A DNA stretch of 59,897 nucleotides from Stenotrophomonas raiganjensis (SeqCode) (GCF_030658505.1 NZ_JAUTXR010000138.1:1-59897), one strand, 5' to 3'; shown: positions 20,127 through 30,632, numbered from the stretch's first letter. Numbers and translations are program-made. The notes: generated by a model from the sequence alone, not told the origin.

Positions 20127-21180
20127 ATGTCCGACCCCGCACCCCCGCCGTCCCTCGATGCCCTTGGCACGCCGCTGGCCTGGGCCGGAGCCGATGGCCG
20201 CATCGTCGGCTGCAACCCCGCCTTTGCCCGCTGGCTGGGCGTCAGCGGCCGCCGCCTGCTGGGCCAGCCGCTGGCCGCGCTGGAAGTGCAGGGCGAGGCG
20301 CTGGCGCATTTCCTGGCCCGCGATGAGCGCGACAGCCTGCGCCTGAACCGGCTGGCGCTGGCGGTTCCCGGCGAGGCCCCGCGCTTCGCCGAGGGCTGGA
20401 TGAGCCGCCGCGACGATGGCGGCTGGCTGCTGGAGGCGCATCCGGTCGACGAATTCCCCGGGCTCGACCCGACCCAGGCCCTGCCCAGCGCGCTCAGCGC
20501 GGCGTTGAAGGGCCTGGCCCATGAACTGCGCAATCCGCTGGCTGGTTTGAAGGGCGCGGCCCAGCTGCTGGCCCGCCGCGCGGCCCAGCGCGACGCCAGC
20601 GAACGTGAGCTGATCGAACTGATCGGCTCGGAGATCGAGCGCCTCAACGGCCTGCTCGACCAGCTGCTTTCGCCGGCCCCGGCTGCACCGCATGCCGAAC
20701 TGAACATCCACGCCGCGCTGGAACGCGTGCTGCGCCTGGCCGAGAACGAGGCCGGCTGGGCGGTACGCCTGCAGCGCGACTACGACCCCAGCATTCCCGA
20801 ATTCCATGGCGACGCCGACCGCCTCACCCAGGCCGTGTGGAACCTGGTGCGCAACGCGATCCAGGCCGGCGCCGGCAGCATCACCCTGCGCACCCGCGTG
20901 GAGCATGGCGTGCGCATCGCCGAGCAGCTGCACACGCTGGCGCTGCGCCTGGAGATCGCCGACGACGGCCGTGGCGTGCCCGAGGAGCTGGCCGAGCATC
21001 TGTTCCTGCCCCTGGTCAGTGGCCGCGCCGAAGGCACTGGCCTGGGCCTGGCGCTGGCCCAGCAGGTCGCGCGCGAGCATCGCGGTACGCTGACCTACCG
21101 TTCGCGCCCGGGCCATACCGTGTTCACCCTGCTGCTGCCGATCGTCAGCGGCGCCGCCCCGGCCGAGGAGGCCCCGCGCG

Positions 21181-21188
<8 letters not shown>
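20127..21188 (+). CDS. ntrB: nitrogen regulation sensor kinase NtrB
   Basis: This 353-residue soluble kinase controls NtrC under PII control. An N-terminal PAS domain (about 12-110) precedes the H-box GLAHELRNPLAG with phosphoacceptor His132, the N-box NLVRNAIQA, G1 ADDGRGVPEE and G2 GTGLGLALAQQ. No membrane helices. The ATG at 20127 gives the canonical start; no Shine-Dalgarno is visible, consistent with leaderless translation. The 3' end overlaps ntrC by 8 bp. An NtrC operator abuts the start, indicating autoregulation. Confidence 0.95.
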
Positions 21189-22629
<1,441 letters not shown>

Positions 22630-22722
22630 ACGGCCCCTGCACGCGATCCTCGCGCCCGCTTGCCGAACCGTTGATCGTTCATGGACGATGCCGTCCGTAG
22701 TGTCACCTGCAAGGAGTCTTCG

Positions 22723-23292
22723 ATGCGCCTGTCCTTTGCCATCCTGCCGTTGTCCGCCGCCGTGCTGCTGTCTGCCTGTGGCAGCGCGCCGAAGAAGCCC
22801 GGGCCCACCCCGCCACCGCCGAGCGTGGTCAGCACCGCCAGACAGGCCGAGGCCAACCTGTCGCCAGCGTCCGCCAGCATCGTCAGCGGCCGCCTGGCGC
22901 TGATGGTGGAACCGGGTGGCATCCACATTACCGGCCTGGTCGGTGGCCTGCAGCCGATGCAGCAGGCCGGCTTCCATATCCACGAGCGCGGCGACTGCAG
23001 CGCGGTGGATGCCAGCAGTGCCGGCAACCACTTCAACCCCGGTGGCGCCGCGCATGGCCGCGCCGGCACCGGCAAGCACCACCTGGGCGACATGGACAAC
23101 CTGCGTGCCGACGCCCAGGGCCGCGCCAACGTCGATATCCACCTCAAGGGCGTTACCCTTGGCGGAGGCGCCGCCACCGATATCGCCGGACGTGCACTGG
23201 TCGTGCATGCCAACGCCGACGACTATCGCAGCCAGCCCGCCGGCAATGCCGGCGTCCGCATCGCCTGTGGCGTGATCCGGGTCGTCCGCTGA
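22723..23292 (+). CDS. sodC: Cu/Zn superoxide dismutase lipoprotein, first copy
   Basis: This 189-residue protein has lipobox LLSAC (Cys about 19) and a Pro-rich linker. The SodC fold shows metal ligands FHIHERGDCS, NHFNPGGAAHG, KHHLGDMDNL (zinc Asp) and VVHANADDY, with the active-site Arg in AGNAGVRIACGVI. It detoxifies superoxide in the periplasm, tethered to a membrane. A second SodC follows 32 bp downstream, probably in one transcript. The start at 22723 is set by an AAGGAG sequence 8 nt upstream. Confidence 0.93.
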   Translation: MRLSFAILPLSAAVLLSACGSAPKKPGPTPPPPSVVSTARQAEANLSPASASIVSGRLALMVEPGGIHITGLVGGLQPMQQAGFHIHERGDCSAVDASSAGNHFNPGGAAHGRAGTGKHHLGDMDNLRADAQGRANVDIHLKGVTLGGGAATDIAGRALVVHANADDYRSQPAGNAGVRIACGVIRVVR

Positions 23293-23324
23293 TCACTGCA
23301 GGCATCATCCAGGGAGAGAATCCA

Positions 23325-23951
23325 ATGCGTCTGATCCACACTTCGCTGTTTGCGGCCATCGCCGCGCTGGGCCTGGCGGCCTGCGGCCAGCAGCCCGCCG
23401 CGCCGCAGACTGAAACGCCACCGGCCGCGCCGGCCGAGGGCGCCAGCACCGAACCAGCCGCTGCCCCGGCACCTGCCGCTACCCCGGCGGCCGATGCCTC
23501 GGCCACTGCCGAACTGGCGCCGACCCAGGGCAACGAAGCCAAGGGCAGCGTTACCTTCAAGGTCGTCGACGGCAAGGTCCACGTGACCGGCCAGATCACC
23601 GGCCTGAAGCCGGGCAGCGAGCACGGCTTCCATATCCACGAGAAGGGTGACTGCAGCGCGCCGGATGGCATGAGCGCGGGCGGCCACTTCAACCCGGGCC
23701 ACCAGGATCATGGCAACGTGGCCACCGATCCGCACCACGGCGGCGACATGCCCAACATCAAGGCCGACGACAAGGGCGTGGCCACCATCGACGGCCCGGT
23801 GTCGAGCAACGTCAACATCGGCAAGGGTGACGACTTCGACATCATCGGCCGTGGCCTGATCGTCCACGCCGATGCGGATGACTACAAGACCCAGCCGACC
23901 GGCAACGCCGGCGCGCGCCTGGCCTGTGCGGTGATCCAGAAGGCTCCGTAA
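23325..23951 (+). CDS. sodC: Cu/Zn superoxide dismutase lipoprotein, second copy
   Basis: This 208-residue lipoprotein (lipobox LAAC, Cys about 20) has a long Ala/Pro-rich tether (residues 21-60) before the SodC domain. Metal ligands are FHIHEKGDCS, GGHFNPGHQDHG, HHGGDMPNIKAD and IVHADADDY, and the catalytic Arg sits in AGARLACAVI. The pair probably arose by tandem duplication; the tether length is the main difference. A strong terminator with a GCAA loop follows at 23976. The last 110 bp are overlapped antisense by the tail of the gene at 23842-24870. Confidence 0.93.
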   Translation: MRLIHTSLFAAIAALGLAACGQQPAAPQTETPPAAPAEGASTEPAAAPAPAATPAADASATAELAPTQGNEAKGSVTFKVVDGKVHVTGQITGLKPGSEHGFHIHEKGDCSAPDGMSAGGHFNPGHQDHGNVATDPHHGGDMPNIKADDKGVATIDGPVSSNVNIGKGDDFDIIGRGLIVHADADDYKTQPTGNAGARLACAVIQKAP

Positions 23952-24870
23952 GGGCGCTCTTGCTGGAAACGGAAAACGCCGGCGCAAGCCGGCGTTTTTC
24001 TTGATCGGTAGTGCCGGCCTCGCAATGCACGAACAGCACCGGCACGCCGTGCGCTTCCAGCACCGCGGCCATCTGCCGCTGGCGCATCAGGAACTGCTCG
24101 TAGATGCCCTTCAGGCGGTCGCAATCGTTCTTGCCGTGATCGTAGTGCGCGCACCAGCCGGCCGGATCGAACAGCGCCATGCGTGCTTCGCCATGCGTGT
24201 AACGCAGCAGCGGCTCGGGCGCGGCGTTGAGCCATTCGTCTTCACCGGGGGCCATGATCGCGGTCTCGATCAGCGGCCACAGTGCGGCCAGGCCCTGGTT
24301 GTCGTACTGCATCGACATCATCGCGGCCAGATCATTCACAGTGAAATAGCGCGCGTGCTCGATGCGGGCACCGAAGGTGTTCTGCGCCATCAACGCGGTG
24401 TCGGCATGGGCCATGCCGTTGGCCAGCAGCGTGTCTTCCAGCGCCTCGGCCACCGCATTGGTCGTCGCCACGTCGCTGCCGGTCAGCAGGAACGGCACCA
24501 CGCGCAGGCCGCCGCCCACCAGGCTGGCATCGGCCTGGAACGGTAGCGGCACGTCGCCCTGGGCGTCGGTACCAAAGGCCAGCAGGCGCGGGCCCTGGTT
24601 GCGGCCCGGGGCACGCATCTGCAGTTCTTCCAGGCGGCGATGGATCGGCCAGCCCGGGCGCAGCACTTCGGCCGGGTCGAAATGGGCGGCGGCGAACACC
24701 AGGTCCAGCTCGGCCACCTGCGGCACCAGCTTGGACAGGTCACGGCCGACGCGTTCGGCCAGTTCACCGGCCTGTTCGGCGCTGAGTACCGCCTGGCGGG
24801 GGATTTCGCCGCCGGCCAGTTCCAGGGCCAGCACGCCAAGGGCATTCATCGCGGGGTCGGGTTTGCTCAT
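23842..24870 (-). CDS. hypothetical protein with antisense-extended C-terminus
   Basis: A 342-residue protein of unknown family. The first 295 or so residues have normal composition and motifs such as GDVPLPFQADASLVGGGLRVVPFLL and VPVLFVHCEAGTTD, with no signal peptide. The final 45 residues (RPGARRRCRSAGSCSHPHRRG and so on) are encoded across the sodC terminator and antisense to sodC, and look like read-through of a lost stop. It is divergent from the thiolase gene (about 108 bp). The true product may end near residue 290-300. Confidence 0.65.
   Translation of the reverse strand: MSKPDPAMNALGVLALELAGGEIPRQAVLSAEQAGELAERVGRDLSKLVPQVAELDLVFAAAHFDPAEVLRPGWPIHRRLEELQMRAPGRNQGPRLLAFGTDAQGDVPLPFQADASLVGGGLRVVPFLLTGSDVATTNAVAEALEDTLLANGMAHADTALMAQNTFGARIEHARYFTVNDLAAMMSMQYDNQGLAALWPLIETAIMAPGEDEWLNAAPEPLLRYTHGEARMALFDPAGWCAHYDHGKNDCDRLKGIYEQFLMRQRQMAAVLEAHGVPVLFVHCEAGTTDQEKRRLAPAFSVSSKSALTEPSGSPHRPGARRRCRSAGSCSHPHRRGRSGHGR
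23976..24001 (+). terminator. sodC terminator
   Basis: Stem AACGCCGGC/GCCGGCGTT with a GCAA tetraloop (23985-23988), followed by TTTTTC. The mirrored A-run allows bidirectional use, yet the opposing gene is open through it. Confidence 0.85.
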
Positions 24871-24978
24871 GGTTCCACGGTTGGCCCATCACAGGGCGGC
24901 AGCTACACTTGGCTCCATTATGCCTGCTCCGTCGTGCAGGCCATGTTGCAGACACCCTCATCCATGCCAGGTATCTCC

Positions 24979-26259
24979 ATGCCCAACGCTCGTCCCGTCG
25001 CCATCCTCGGTGGCGTCCGCATTCCGTTCTGCCGCCAGAACACCGCGTATTCGGATGTCGGCAACCTCGGCATGTCGGTCCGTACGCTGGGCGCGCTGGT
25101 CGAACGGTTCGGCCTGCATGGCCAGCAACTGGGTGAAGTGGCGATGGGCGCGGTGATCAAGCACTCCAGCGACTGGAACCTGGGCCGCGAAGCGACGCTG
25201 TCGTCCGGGCTGTCGCCGCTGACCCCGGGCATCACCCTGCAGCGCGCCTGCGGCACCTCGCTGGACAGCATCATCACCGTGGCCAACAAGATCGCGCTGG
25301 GCCAGATCGAATCGGGCATCGGCGGTGGTTCGGACACCACCTCCGATGTGCCGATCGTTTACGGCAAGAAGCTGCGTGCACGCCTGCTGGCGGCCAACCG
25401 TGCCAAGAGCACCGGCGACAAGATCCGCGCACTCACCTCCGGCTTCAAGTTCTCCGAGCTCAAGCCCGAGTTCCCGGGCGTGGCCGAGCCGCGCACCGGC
25501 AAGAGCATGGGCGATCACTGCGAGGACATGGCCAAGGAATGGAACATCTCGCGCGACTCGCAGGACGAGTGGGCGGTGTCGTCGCACAAGAAGCTGGCTG
25601 CTGCTTACGAGCGCGGTTTCTTCAACGACCTGATCGCACCGTTCCGTGGCGTCGAGCGCGACAACATCCTGCGCCCGGATACCTCGCTGGAAAAGCTGGC
25701 GACGCTGAAGCCGGCGTTCGACAAGGTGTCCGGCCGTGGCACACTCACCGCTGCCAACTCCACCCCGTTGACCGACGGTGCCGCTGCAGTGCTGCTGGCC
25801 AGCGAAGAGTGGGCACGCGCGCATGGCCACGAACCGCAGGCTTACCTGCGTGATGCACACGTGGCGGCAGTGGACTTCGTGCACGGCGAAGGCCTGCTGA
25901 TGGCACCGACCATCGCGGTGCCGGAGATGCTCAAGCGCAACGGCCTGACCCTGCAGGACTTCGACATCTACGAGATCCACGAAGCCTTCGCCGCGCAGGT
26001 GCTGTGCACCCTGCGTGCGTGGGAGAGCGAGGATTACTGCCGCAACCGCCTGGGCCTGGACGCGCCGCTGGGCCGCATCGACCCGGACAAGATCAACCTG
26101 CTGGGCTCGTCGCTGGCCACCGGCCACCCGTTCGCCGCCACCGGTGCGCGCGTGATCGCCACCGCAGCCAAGCAGCTGGCCGAACGCGGTGGTGGCCGCG
26201 CGCTGGTCTCGATCTGCACCGCCGGCGGCATGGGCGTAGTGGCGATCGTCGAACGCTGA
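24979..26259 (+). CDS. acetyl-CoA C-acyltransferase (thiolase, FadI-like)
   Basis: This 426-residue thiolase catalyses the thiolytic cleavage step of beta-oxidation or the reverse condensation. The nucleophile is Cys91 in QRACGTSLDS, the catalytic His is in YEIHEAFAAQ near 323, and the second Cys is in SICTAGGMG near the C-terminus. The length and the GHPFAATGAR segment suit the FadI class. The ATG at 24979 is chosen; one at 24964 (MPGISMPNAR) is also possible. It is a stand-alone gene, without an adjacent fadB/J partner, followed by a strong terminator at 26322. Confidence 0.92.
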   Translation: MPNARPVAILGGVRIPFCRQNTAYSDVGNLGMSVRTLGALVERFGLHGQQLGEVAMGAVIKHSSDWNLGREATLSSGLSPLTPGITLQRACGTSLDSIITVANKIALGQIESGIGGGSDTTSDVPIVYGKKLRARLLAANRAKSTGDKIRALTSGFKFSELKPEFPGVAEPRTGKSMGDHCEDMAKEWNISRDSQDEWAVSSHKKLAAAYERGFFNDLIAPFRGVERDNILRPDTSLEKLATLKPAFDKVSGRGTLTAANSTPLTDGAAAVLLASEEWARAHGHEPQAYLRDAHVAAVDFVHGEGLLMAPTIAVPEMLKRNGLTLQDFDIYEIHEAFAAQVLCTLRAWESEDYCRNRLGLDAPLGRIDPDKINLLGSSLATGHPFAATGARVIATAAKQLAERGGGRALVSICTAGGMGVVAIVER

Positions 26260-26271
26260 TCGCATCCATCG

Positions 26272-26296
26272 GTGGGTGCCGAGCGTTGGTCGGCAC
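26272..26296. repeat. degenerate SMAG-like palindrome
   Basis: GTGG head followed by TGCCGA/TCGGCA stem. It sits between the thiolase stop and its terminator. Confidence 0.45.
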
Positions 26297-26321
26297 GATC
26301 CGGCCGACACTCCTGGAACTG

Positions 26322-26352
26322 AAAACGCCGCCCATCGGGCGGCGTTTTTTTT
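26322..26352. terminator. bidirectional terminator, thiolase / hemY
   Basis: AAAACGCCGCCC pairs with GGGCGGCGTTTT around an AT centre and is followed by T8 on the plus strand. The mirrored A-run gives termination in both directions for the convergent thiolase and hemY genes. Confidence 0.9.
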
Positions 26353-26394
26353 GTTCGGATTGTTGCTCTGGTGGGTGCCAAATTCACCGGTGGA

Positions 26395-26417
26395 TGCCGG
26401 CCAGCGGCCGGCACTAC
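26395..26417 (-). repeat. SMAG unit
   Basis: TGCCGGCC/GGCCGGCA stem ending in CTAC, inverted orientation, four bases before the hemY stop. Confidence 0.7.
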
Positions 26418-26420
26418 CGA

Positions 26421-27716
26421 TCACGGCAACCGCGGGTTGCCGAATTCGTCGCGCTCTTCATTGGCGTCATACACCGGTGGCTGCACCGCGATCGGCTGCT
26501 CTTCCACCGTGGCACGCCGCGGTGCCTCGGTGCCGCGCAGCAGTTCCACGCTGTCCTCGCCACGCTGCAGGCGCCGCGCATTGGCCAGGCACTGCGCGGC
26601 CAGCGCGTGATCGCCACGTTGCGCGAACAGTTCACCCAGTGCTTCCCAGGCCGGTGCACCCGCGCCAGCGGCAATGGCCTCGTGCAGGAACGCATCGGCG
26701 GCATCCCACTGCTGCTGGCCCAGCGCCACGCGGCCCTGGGCCAGGCGCAGCGCAGCCGAGTCGTCGTGCACGTTGCGCCAGCGCGCCAGGTTGGCCTGGC
26801 GGGTGGCCAGGCGCTCGGCCGGCAGGCGGCCATACAGCGCCACCAGTTCGTCGTCCCAACGGTGGTCCAGTGCCTGTTCCAGCGCCAGCAGCGCCGGCTC
26901 GTCCCAGTCCAGGGCCACCGCACGGCTGGCGTACGCACCCACCACGTCCGGGGTGGGTCGCAGGGCCTTCGGCGTCGCCTCCCACTGCGCGGCCAGCGCG
27001 TTGACGTCGGCCGCTTCCAGCAATGCCTGTGCGGCCAGGCGCGCTTCCAGTTCGCTGTTTGATTCGGCCGGCAGGACCTTGCTCTGGCGCAGCGCGCCCA
27101 GCTGGCCATAGGCCTCGTGGGCGCGGCCGGCGCGGGCCAGTGCTTCGGTGCGCAGCCACAGGCCGCGTGGCGGCAACGGCTGGATCGCCGCTACATCCAG
27201 TACGTTGATCGCATCCACCGGCAGATCGCGCGCCAGCAGCTGTTCGGCACGCAGCAGCGCCTGCAGGGTGGCATCACTTTCGCCCAGGCGTTGCAGCAGC
27301 GCCTCACCCGCCGGGCCGTCGGCACGTGCCTGCGCGCTGCGCACGGCATTGGCCAGCGCCACCGCGCTCACTTCCGGATCCTTCGCAGCGCCATCCAGCA
27401 GCTTCTCGGCGCGCTGCCACTGGCCGTGCTCGTATGCCTGCAGGCCGTCGATCAGGCGCACCCGGCCCTGCTTGCGGCGGTAGCGGCCCCAGGCGCGGAA
27501 CGGTGCAGCGATCAGGCTCCACAGCAGCCACAGCACCAGCACCGCGATCACCGACAGCAGGGCCACCTTCGGCAGATTGCTGTGGTAGTCGTAGCCGCCG
27601 TAGCGCAGGGTCACTTCGCCAAAGCGGTTGAGGTCATCGGCGCCAAGCCATTGCGCGGCGACCACGCCAATGGCCACGGCCAGCAACAGCACGACCAGGG
27701 ATTGCAGGGGTTTCAT
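26421..27716 (-). CDS. hemY: HemY-type heme biosynthesis membrane protein
   Basis: This 431-residue proteobacterial HemY (not the protoporphyrinogen oxidase of Gram-positive bacteria) has two N-terminal membrane segments (about 5-25 and 49-69). TPR-like helical repeats fill the rest (LLARDLPVDAINVLD, RLPAERLATRQANLARWRN). The role of the family is not settled, but it is encoded with the uroporphyrinogen genes across Proteobacteria. The start lies 6 bp after the hemX stop, so the two are translationally linked in a hemD-hemX-hemY operon. Confidence 0.9.
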   Translation of the reverse strand: MKPLQSLVVLLLAVAIGVVAAQWLGADDLNRFGEVTLRYGGYDYHSNLPKVALLSVIAVLVLWLLWSLIAAPFRAWGRYRRKQGRVRLIDGLQAYEHGQWQRAEKLLDGAAKDPEVSAVALANAVRSAQARADGPAGEALLQRLGESDATLQALLRAEQLLARDLPVDAINVLDVAAIQPLPPRGLWLRTEALARAGRAHEAYGQLGALRQSKVLPAESNSELEARLAAQALLEAADVNALAAQWEATPKALRPTPDVVGAYASRAVALDWDEPALLALEQALDHRWDDELVALYGRLPAERLATRQANLARWRNVHDDSAALRLAQGRVALGQQQWDAADAFLHEAIAAGAGAPAWEALGELFAQRGDHALAAQCLANARRLQRGEDSVELLRGTEAPRRATVEEQPIAVQPPVYDANEERDEFGNPRLP

Positions 27717-27722
27717 GCGGGA

Positions 27723-28700
27723 CTACCTCCGGTCGGTCTGGGTGCGCAGTTGTTGCAGGGTGCTGCCAAGTACGGTGTTGCTGGCCTGCAGTGGAAGCTC
27801 GCGCAAGGTCTTCAGTTCAGCACGTTGCGCGCGCAGGGCCGGTGAATCCGGCCAGCGGCGCTGCGCCCAGTGCTCCACGCGTGCCAGCGCGCTGTCGCGG
27901 CCGGCGCGGTCGCCACGTTCGATCGCAGCGCGGGCCAAGGTCAGCTCCAGCTGCAGTGCATCGTCGGCATTGCGGCGTTCAGCGGCGGTCAGCGGGCCAT
28001 TCTGGCGGCTGGGGGTGATGTCCACGAACGGTGCCAGCGTGGATTGCCACCACGGTTTTGCCGTGTCGGTCGCTGCGTTGCCGGTCACCTGCGAGGGCAG
28101 GCCCTGCAGGGCCTTGGCCAGGGCATCCAGCCGCTGCAGCGACTGCACGCGCGGGCCGGCGCCCAGCGCATCCAGCGCATCGCGTTCCTGCACCAGCGCC
28201 TGGCGCAGGTTCAGGCCGTCGCTGTCGGGCAGATCGGCCAGTGCGGTGGCGGCCTGTGCATACAGGCGGCGCGCGCCTTCCACGTCATCGGCGTAATTCA
28301 GGCGCTGCGCCGCCTGGGTCAACAGCAGTTCGGCCTCATCGCGCTGCACCGCCTGGCGGCCTTGGTTGGCGCTGTCGGCTAGCTTGGCCAGGTTCTCTTC
28401 CAGCAATGCACTGCGCTGGGAAAGGCCCAGCATCTCGTCGCGCAGCACGCGGTTGGTGGCGGCCGCGTCCTGCAGGCGCTGGCTGGTTGCGCGCTGGTCG
28501 CGGCGCAGCGCATCCAATGTGGCTTCCAGGCCCTGCAACTGCACGGCAGTGGTCTGTGCCTGCGCAGCCTGTTCGCTCTGTTGCTGCTGCCAGACGTACC
28601 AGCCGGCATAGCCGCCCGCGCCAAGCACGACCACAGCGGCCAGCGGCAACAGCCAGCGCATGGGTCGATGGGGTGGGGAAACGGGCGGAGTGTCGTTCAT
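27723..28700 (-). CDS. hemX: HemX-like uroporphyrinogen-III C-methyltransferase family protein
   Basis: This 325-residue bitopic protein has a short cytoplasmic N-terminus and one transmembrane helix (about 14-35, RWLLPLAAVVVLGAGGYAGWYVW). A Gln-rich coiled coil (WQQQQSEQAAQAQTTAVQLQ) leads into a helical periplasmic domain. It is annotated in databases as a methyltransferase but lacks the SAM-binding CysG domain, so an enzymatic role is unlikely. It sits between hemD (104 bp upstream) and hemY (6 bp downstream). Confidence 0.88.
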   Translation of the reverse strand: MNDTPPVSPPHRPMRWLLPLAAVVVLGAGGYAGWYVWQQQQSEQAAQAQTTAVQLQGLEATLDALRRDQRATSQRLQDAAATNRVLRDEMLGLSQRSALLEENLAKLADSANQGRQAVQRDEAELLLTQAAQRLNYADDVEGARRLYAQAATALADLPDSDGLNLRQALVQERDALDALGAGPRVQSLQRLDALAKALQGLPSQVTGNAATDTAKPWWQSTLAPFVDITPSRQNGPLTAAERRNADDALQLELTLARAAIERGDRAGRDSALARVEHWAQRRWPDSPALRAQRAELKTLRELPLQASNTVLGSTLQQLRTQTDRR

Positions 28701-28804
28701 CGGGCTTCCTTGTCGGCAACGTCGCCGGTCGGGGGCCGGCAGGCCGCGTTGTGCACAGCATCACTGTTGCCGACGACAGCGGCAAGCGTGACCCACGTCC
28801 CTGT

Positions 28805-29605
28805 TCAGGTCGCTGCGGGGGCGGTGAGCGTGGCGTGTGCGGCCGCCACCAGCTGTGCAGTGGTCGGACCGGCCGCGCGCACGACGCACGACAGGCCCAG
28901 TGCACGCGCCTGCTCGCCGAGGCGATCGCTGGCCACCACGGCGGTCGCCTGCGCCTGCAGGCGCTGCTGCAATGCCGGCGGAAGCTGCTGCCAGAAATGC
29001 TGCAGCGCTTCGCCGCTGCTCACCGCCAACAGCCACGGATACGCTGAATGCGCCAATCGAGCCAGTGTGCGGGGAGGCAGGCGCAGCAGGCGGCGCTGGT
29101 AGACGTCGGCACGTTCGATGGTGGCACCGGCCGCCTGCAGCTGTGCGGCAATCAGGCCGCGGCCACCGGGGGCGGTCACCAGGCCGATGCGCAGGCCGTG
29201 TACGTTGGCCAGCACCGGCATCGCGAGCAGGCCTTCGCTGTCCATCCGCTGCGGTGCGTGCACCTCGATGATGCCGTGCGCCTGCAATGCGCGCGCGGTG
29301 CCTTCGCCCACCGTCAACCACGGGCTGCGCTGCGCCTCGGCCAGCGGCAGCAGGGAAGCGGCCGCGGCAACGGCGGCCGGGCTGGTGAACACCACCCGAT
29401 CGCAGTTCAGCGCGCGTTGCAGCTGGCGCAGCACTGGCGTGCCGTGCAGGCGCTGCAACCGCCACGGTGAAAGGGCCAGTACATGCCCGCCCAGCCCAGC
29501 AACGGCGCGGCGCAGCGCCGCATGCTGGCCCTGCGGGCGCAGTGAAACGAGGGTCCATCCCGTGTCGGAACCGGCGGCGCCAGTGGGTATCGTATGGTCG
29601 ACCAT
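28805..29605 (-). CDS. hemD: uroporphyrinogen-III synthase
   Basis: This 266-residue HemD cyclises hydroxymethylbilane into uroporphyrinogen III. The family is poorly conserved, but two alpha/beta lobes and typical segments are present (TLVSLRPQGQHAALRRAVAGLGG; DRVVFTSPAAVAAAASLLPLA; WLAVSSGEALQHFWQQLP). The ATG at 29605 is chosen over 29614 because a CATAAT hexamer ends 7 nt before it, as for a leaderless start; the alternative would add MQA. hemC is not adjacent in the window. Divergent from the YiiD-like gene. Confidence 0.88.
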   Translation of the reverse strand: MVDHTIPTGAAGSDTGWTLVSLRPQGQHAALRRAVAGLGGHVLALSPWRLQRLHGTPVLRQLQRALNCDRVVFTSPAAVAAAASLLPLAEAQRSPWLTVGEGTARALQAHGIIEVHAPQRMDSEGLLAMPVLANVHGLRIGLVTAPGGRGLIAAQLQAAGATIERADVYQRRLLRLPPRTLARLAHSAYPWLLAVSSGEALQHFWQQLPPALQQRLQAQATAVVASDRLGEQARALGLSCVVRAAGPTTAQLVAAAHATLTAPAAT

Positions 29606-29612
29606 TGCCTGC

Positions 29613-29618
29613 ATTATG
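29613..29618 (-). promoter_or_regulatory. -10-like hexamer for hemD
   Basis: CATAAT on the minus strand ends 7 nt before the hemD ATG at 29605, compatible with a leaderless transcript. Confidence 0.4.
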
Positions 29619-29649
29619 CGGGCCCTTCGTTGTCGTGGTCGCTGCTCCG

Positions 29650-30117
29650 ATGTCCGTTGATGCTCTGACTTCCTCGTTGGCCGCCCTGCAGGACGTGCTG
29701 GACTGCATGCCGGCGGTCCGCGCCATGCAGATCCAGCTCGACGGCTATGCCGATGGCGTGCTGCGCATCACCGCGCCGCTGGCGGCCAACGTCAATGACA
29801 AGGGCAACGCCTTCGGCGGCAGCCTGGCCTCGGTGCTGACCCTGTCCGGCTGGGCGCTGGTCAGCCTGCGCCTGCGCTTGGCCGGGCACGACGCCGAGGT
29901 CTACGTGGCCGACAGCAACCTGCGCTACCTGGCCCCGGTCTATGAAGACCTGCACGCCCGTGCCGAAGCAGCCGAAGCCACCGGCTGGGATGCCTTCCTG
30001 AATACCTTCCGGCAGCGCCGCAAGGCGCGCATCAGCATCATCGCCACCCAGCCCGGTGCCGATGGCAAGCCTGCCGCCGAGTTCAGCGGTCGCTTCGTTG
30101 CCTTCGCCAAAGGGTAG
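29650..30117 (+). CDS. YiiD C-terminal-type hotdog thioesterase
   Basis: This 155-residue protein matches the C-terminal hotdog domain of YiiD (FabY-related). Key segments are PLAANVNDKGNAFGGSLASVLTLSGW, the region carrying the substrate-binding helix, and YVADSNLRYLAPVYEDLHARA. It is a putative acyl thioesterase. The N-terminal acetyltransferase half found in E. coli YiiD is absent here. It starts 44 bp from hemD, divergently. Confidence 0.85.
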   Translation: MSVDALTSSLAALQDVLDCMPAVRAMQIQLDGYADGVLRITAPLAANVNDKGNAFGGSLASVLTLSGWALVSLRLRLAGHDAEVYVADSNLRYLAPVYEDLHARAEAAEATGWDAFLNTFRQRRKARISIIATQPGADGKPAAEFSGRFVAFAKG

Positions 30118-30149
30118 GATGGCAGGCTGACGTTCTGGGGAAACCACCG

Positions 30150-30575
30150 ATGCGCCGCCTGATCCAGTTCCTGATCTGTTCCCTGCTGCTGGCCAGCGCC
30201 GTGGCCTCGGCCGACGACCTCAGCCGCAAGCAGCGCAAGCTGCTGGAAGAGACCCAGATCGCCTACGGGGCGACCATCCGCTGGGGCAGCATGGACGATG
30301 CCATCGGCTATCTCGACCCCAAGCTGCGCAAGGAAAAGCCACCCACCGAGTTCGAGCTCAACCGCTACGCGCAGCTGCGCGTGTCGTCCTACCGCGAGCG
30401 CAGCAGCGCCTCGCTGGACGGGGGCCAGGTCGAGCGCCGGGTCGAAATCGGGGTGATCAACCAGAACACCCAGGCCGAGCGCACCGTGGTCGTGGTCGAG
30501 CGCTGGCGCTGGGACCCGGAGGCCAAGCGCTGGTGGCAGACCGCCGGCCTGCCGGACCTGTGGAAGGGGCAGTGA
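30150..30575 (+). CDS. secreted hypothetical protein, 141 aa
   Basis: A 141-residue protein with a Sec signal peptide (residues 1-21, cut after ASA). The mature part is small and charged, with no recognised domain; the pattern LLEETQIAYGATIRWGSMDDAIGYLDP and the C-terminal VVVVERWRWDPEAKRWWQT suggest an NTF2-like or DUF-type fold. Codon use is normal for the region. It lies between the YiiD-like gene and the rhodanese gene on the same strand. Confidence 0.8.
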   Translation: MRRLIQFLICSLLLASAVASADDLSRKQRKLLEETQIAYGATIRWGSMDDAIGYLDPKLRKEKPPTEFELNRYAQLRVSSYRERSSASLDGGQVERRVEIGVINQNTQAERTVVVVERWRWDPEAKRWWQTAGLPDLWKGQ

Positions 30576-30632
30576 CGGGCTGCATCCGGCTTGTGCGACA
30601 ATCGGCGCCCGCTTAATCGACCCGTGACCTGA

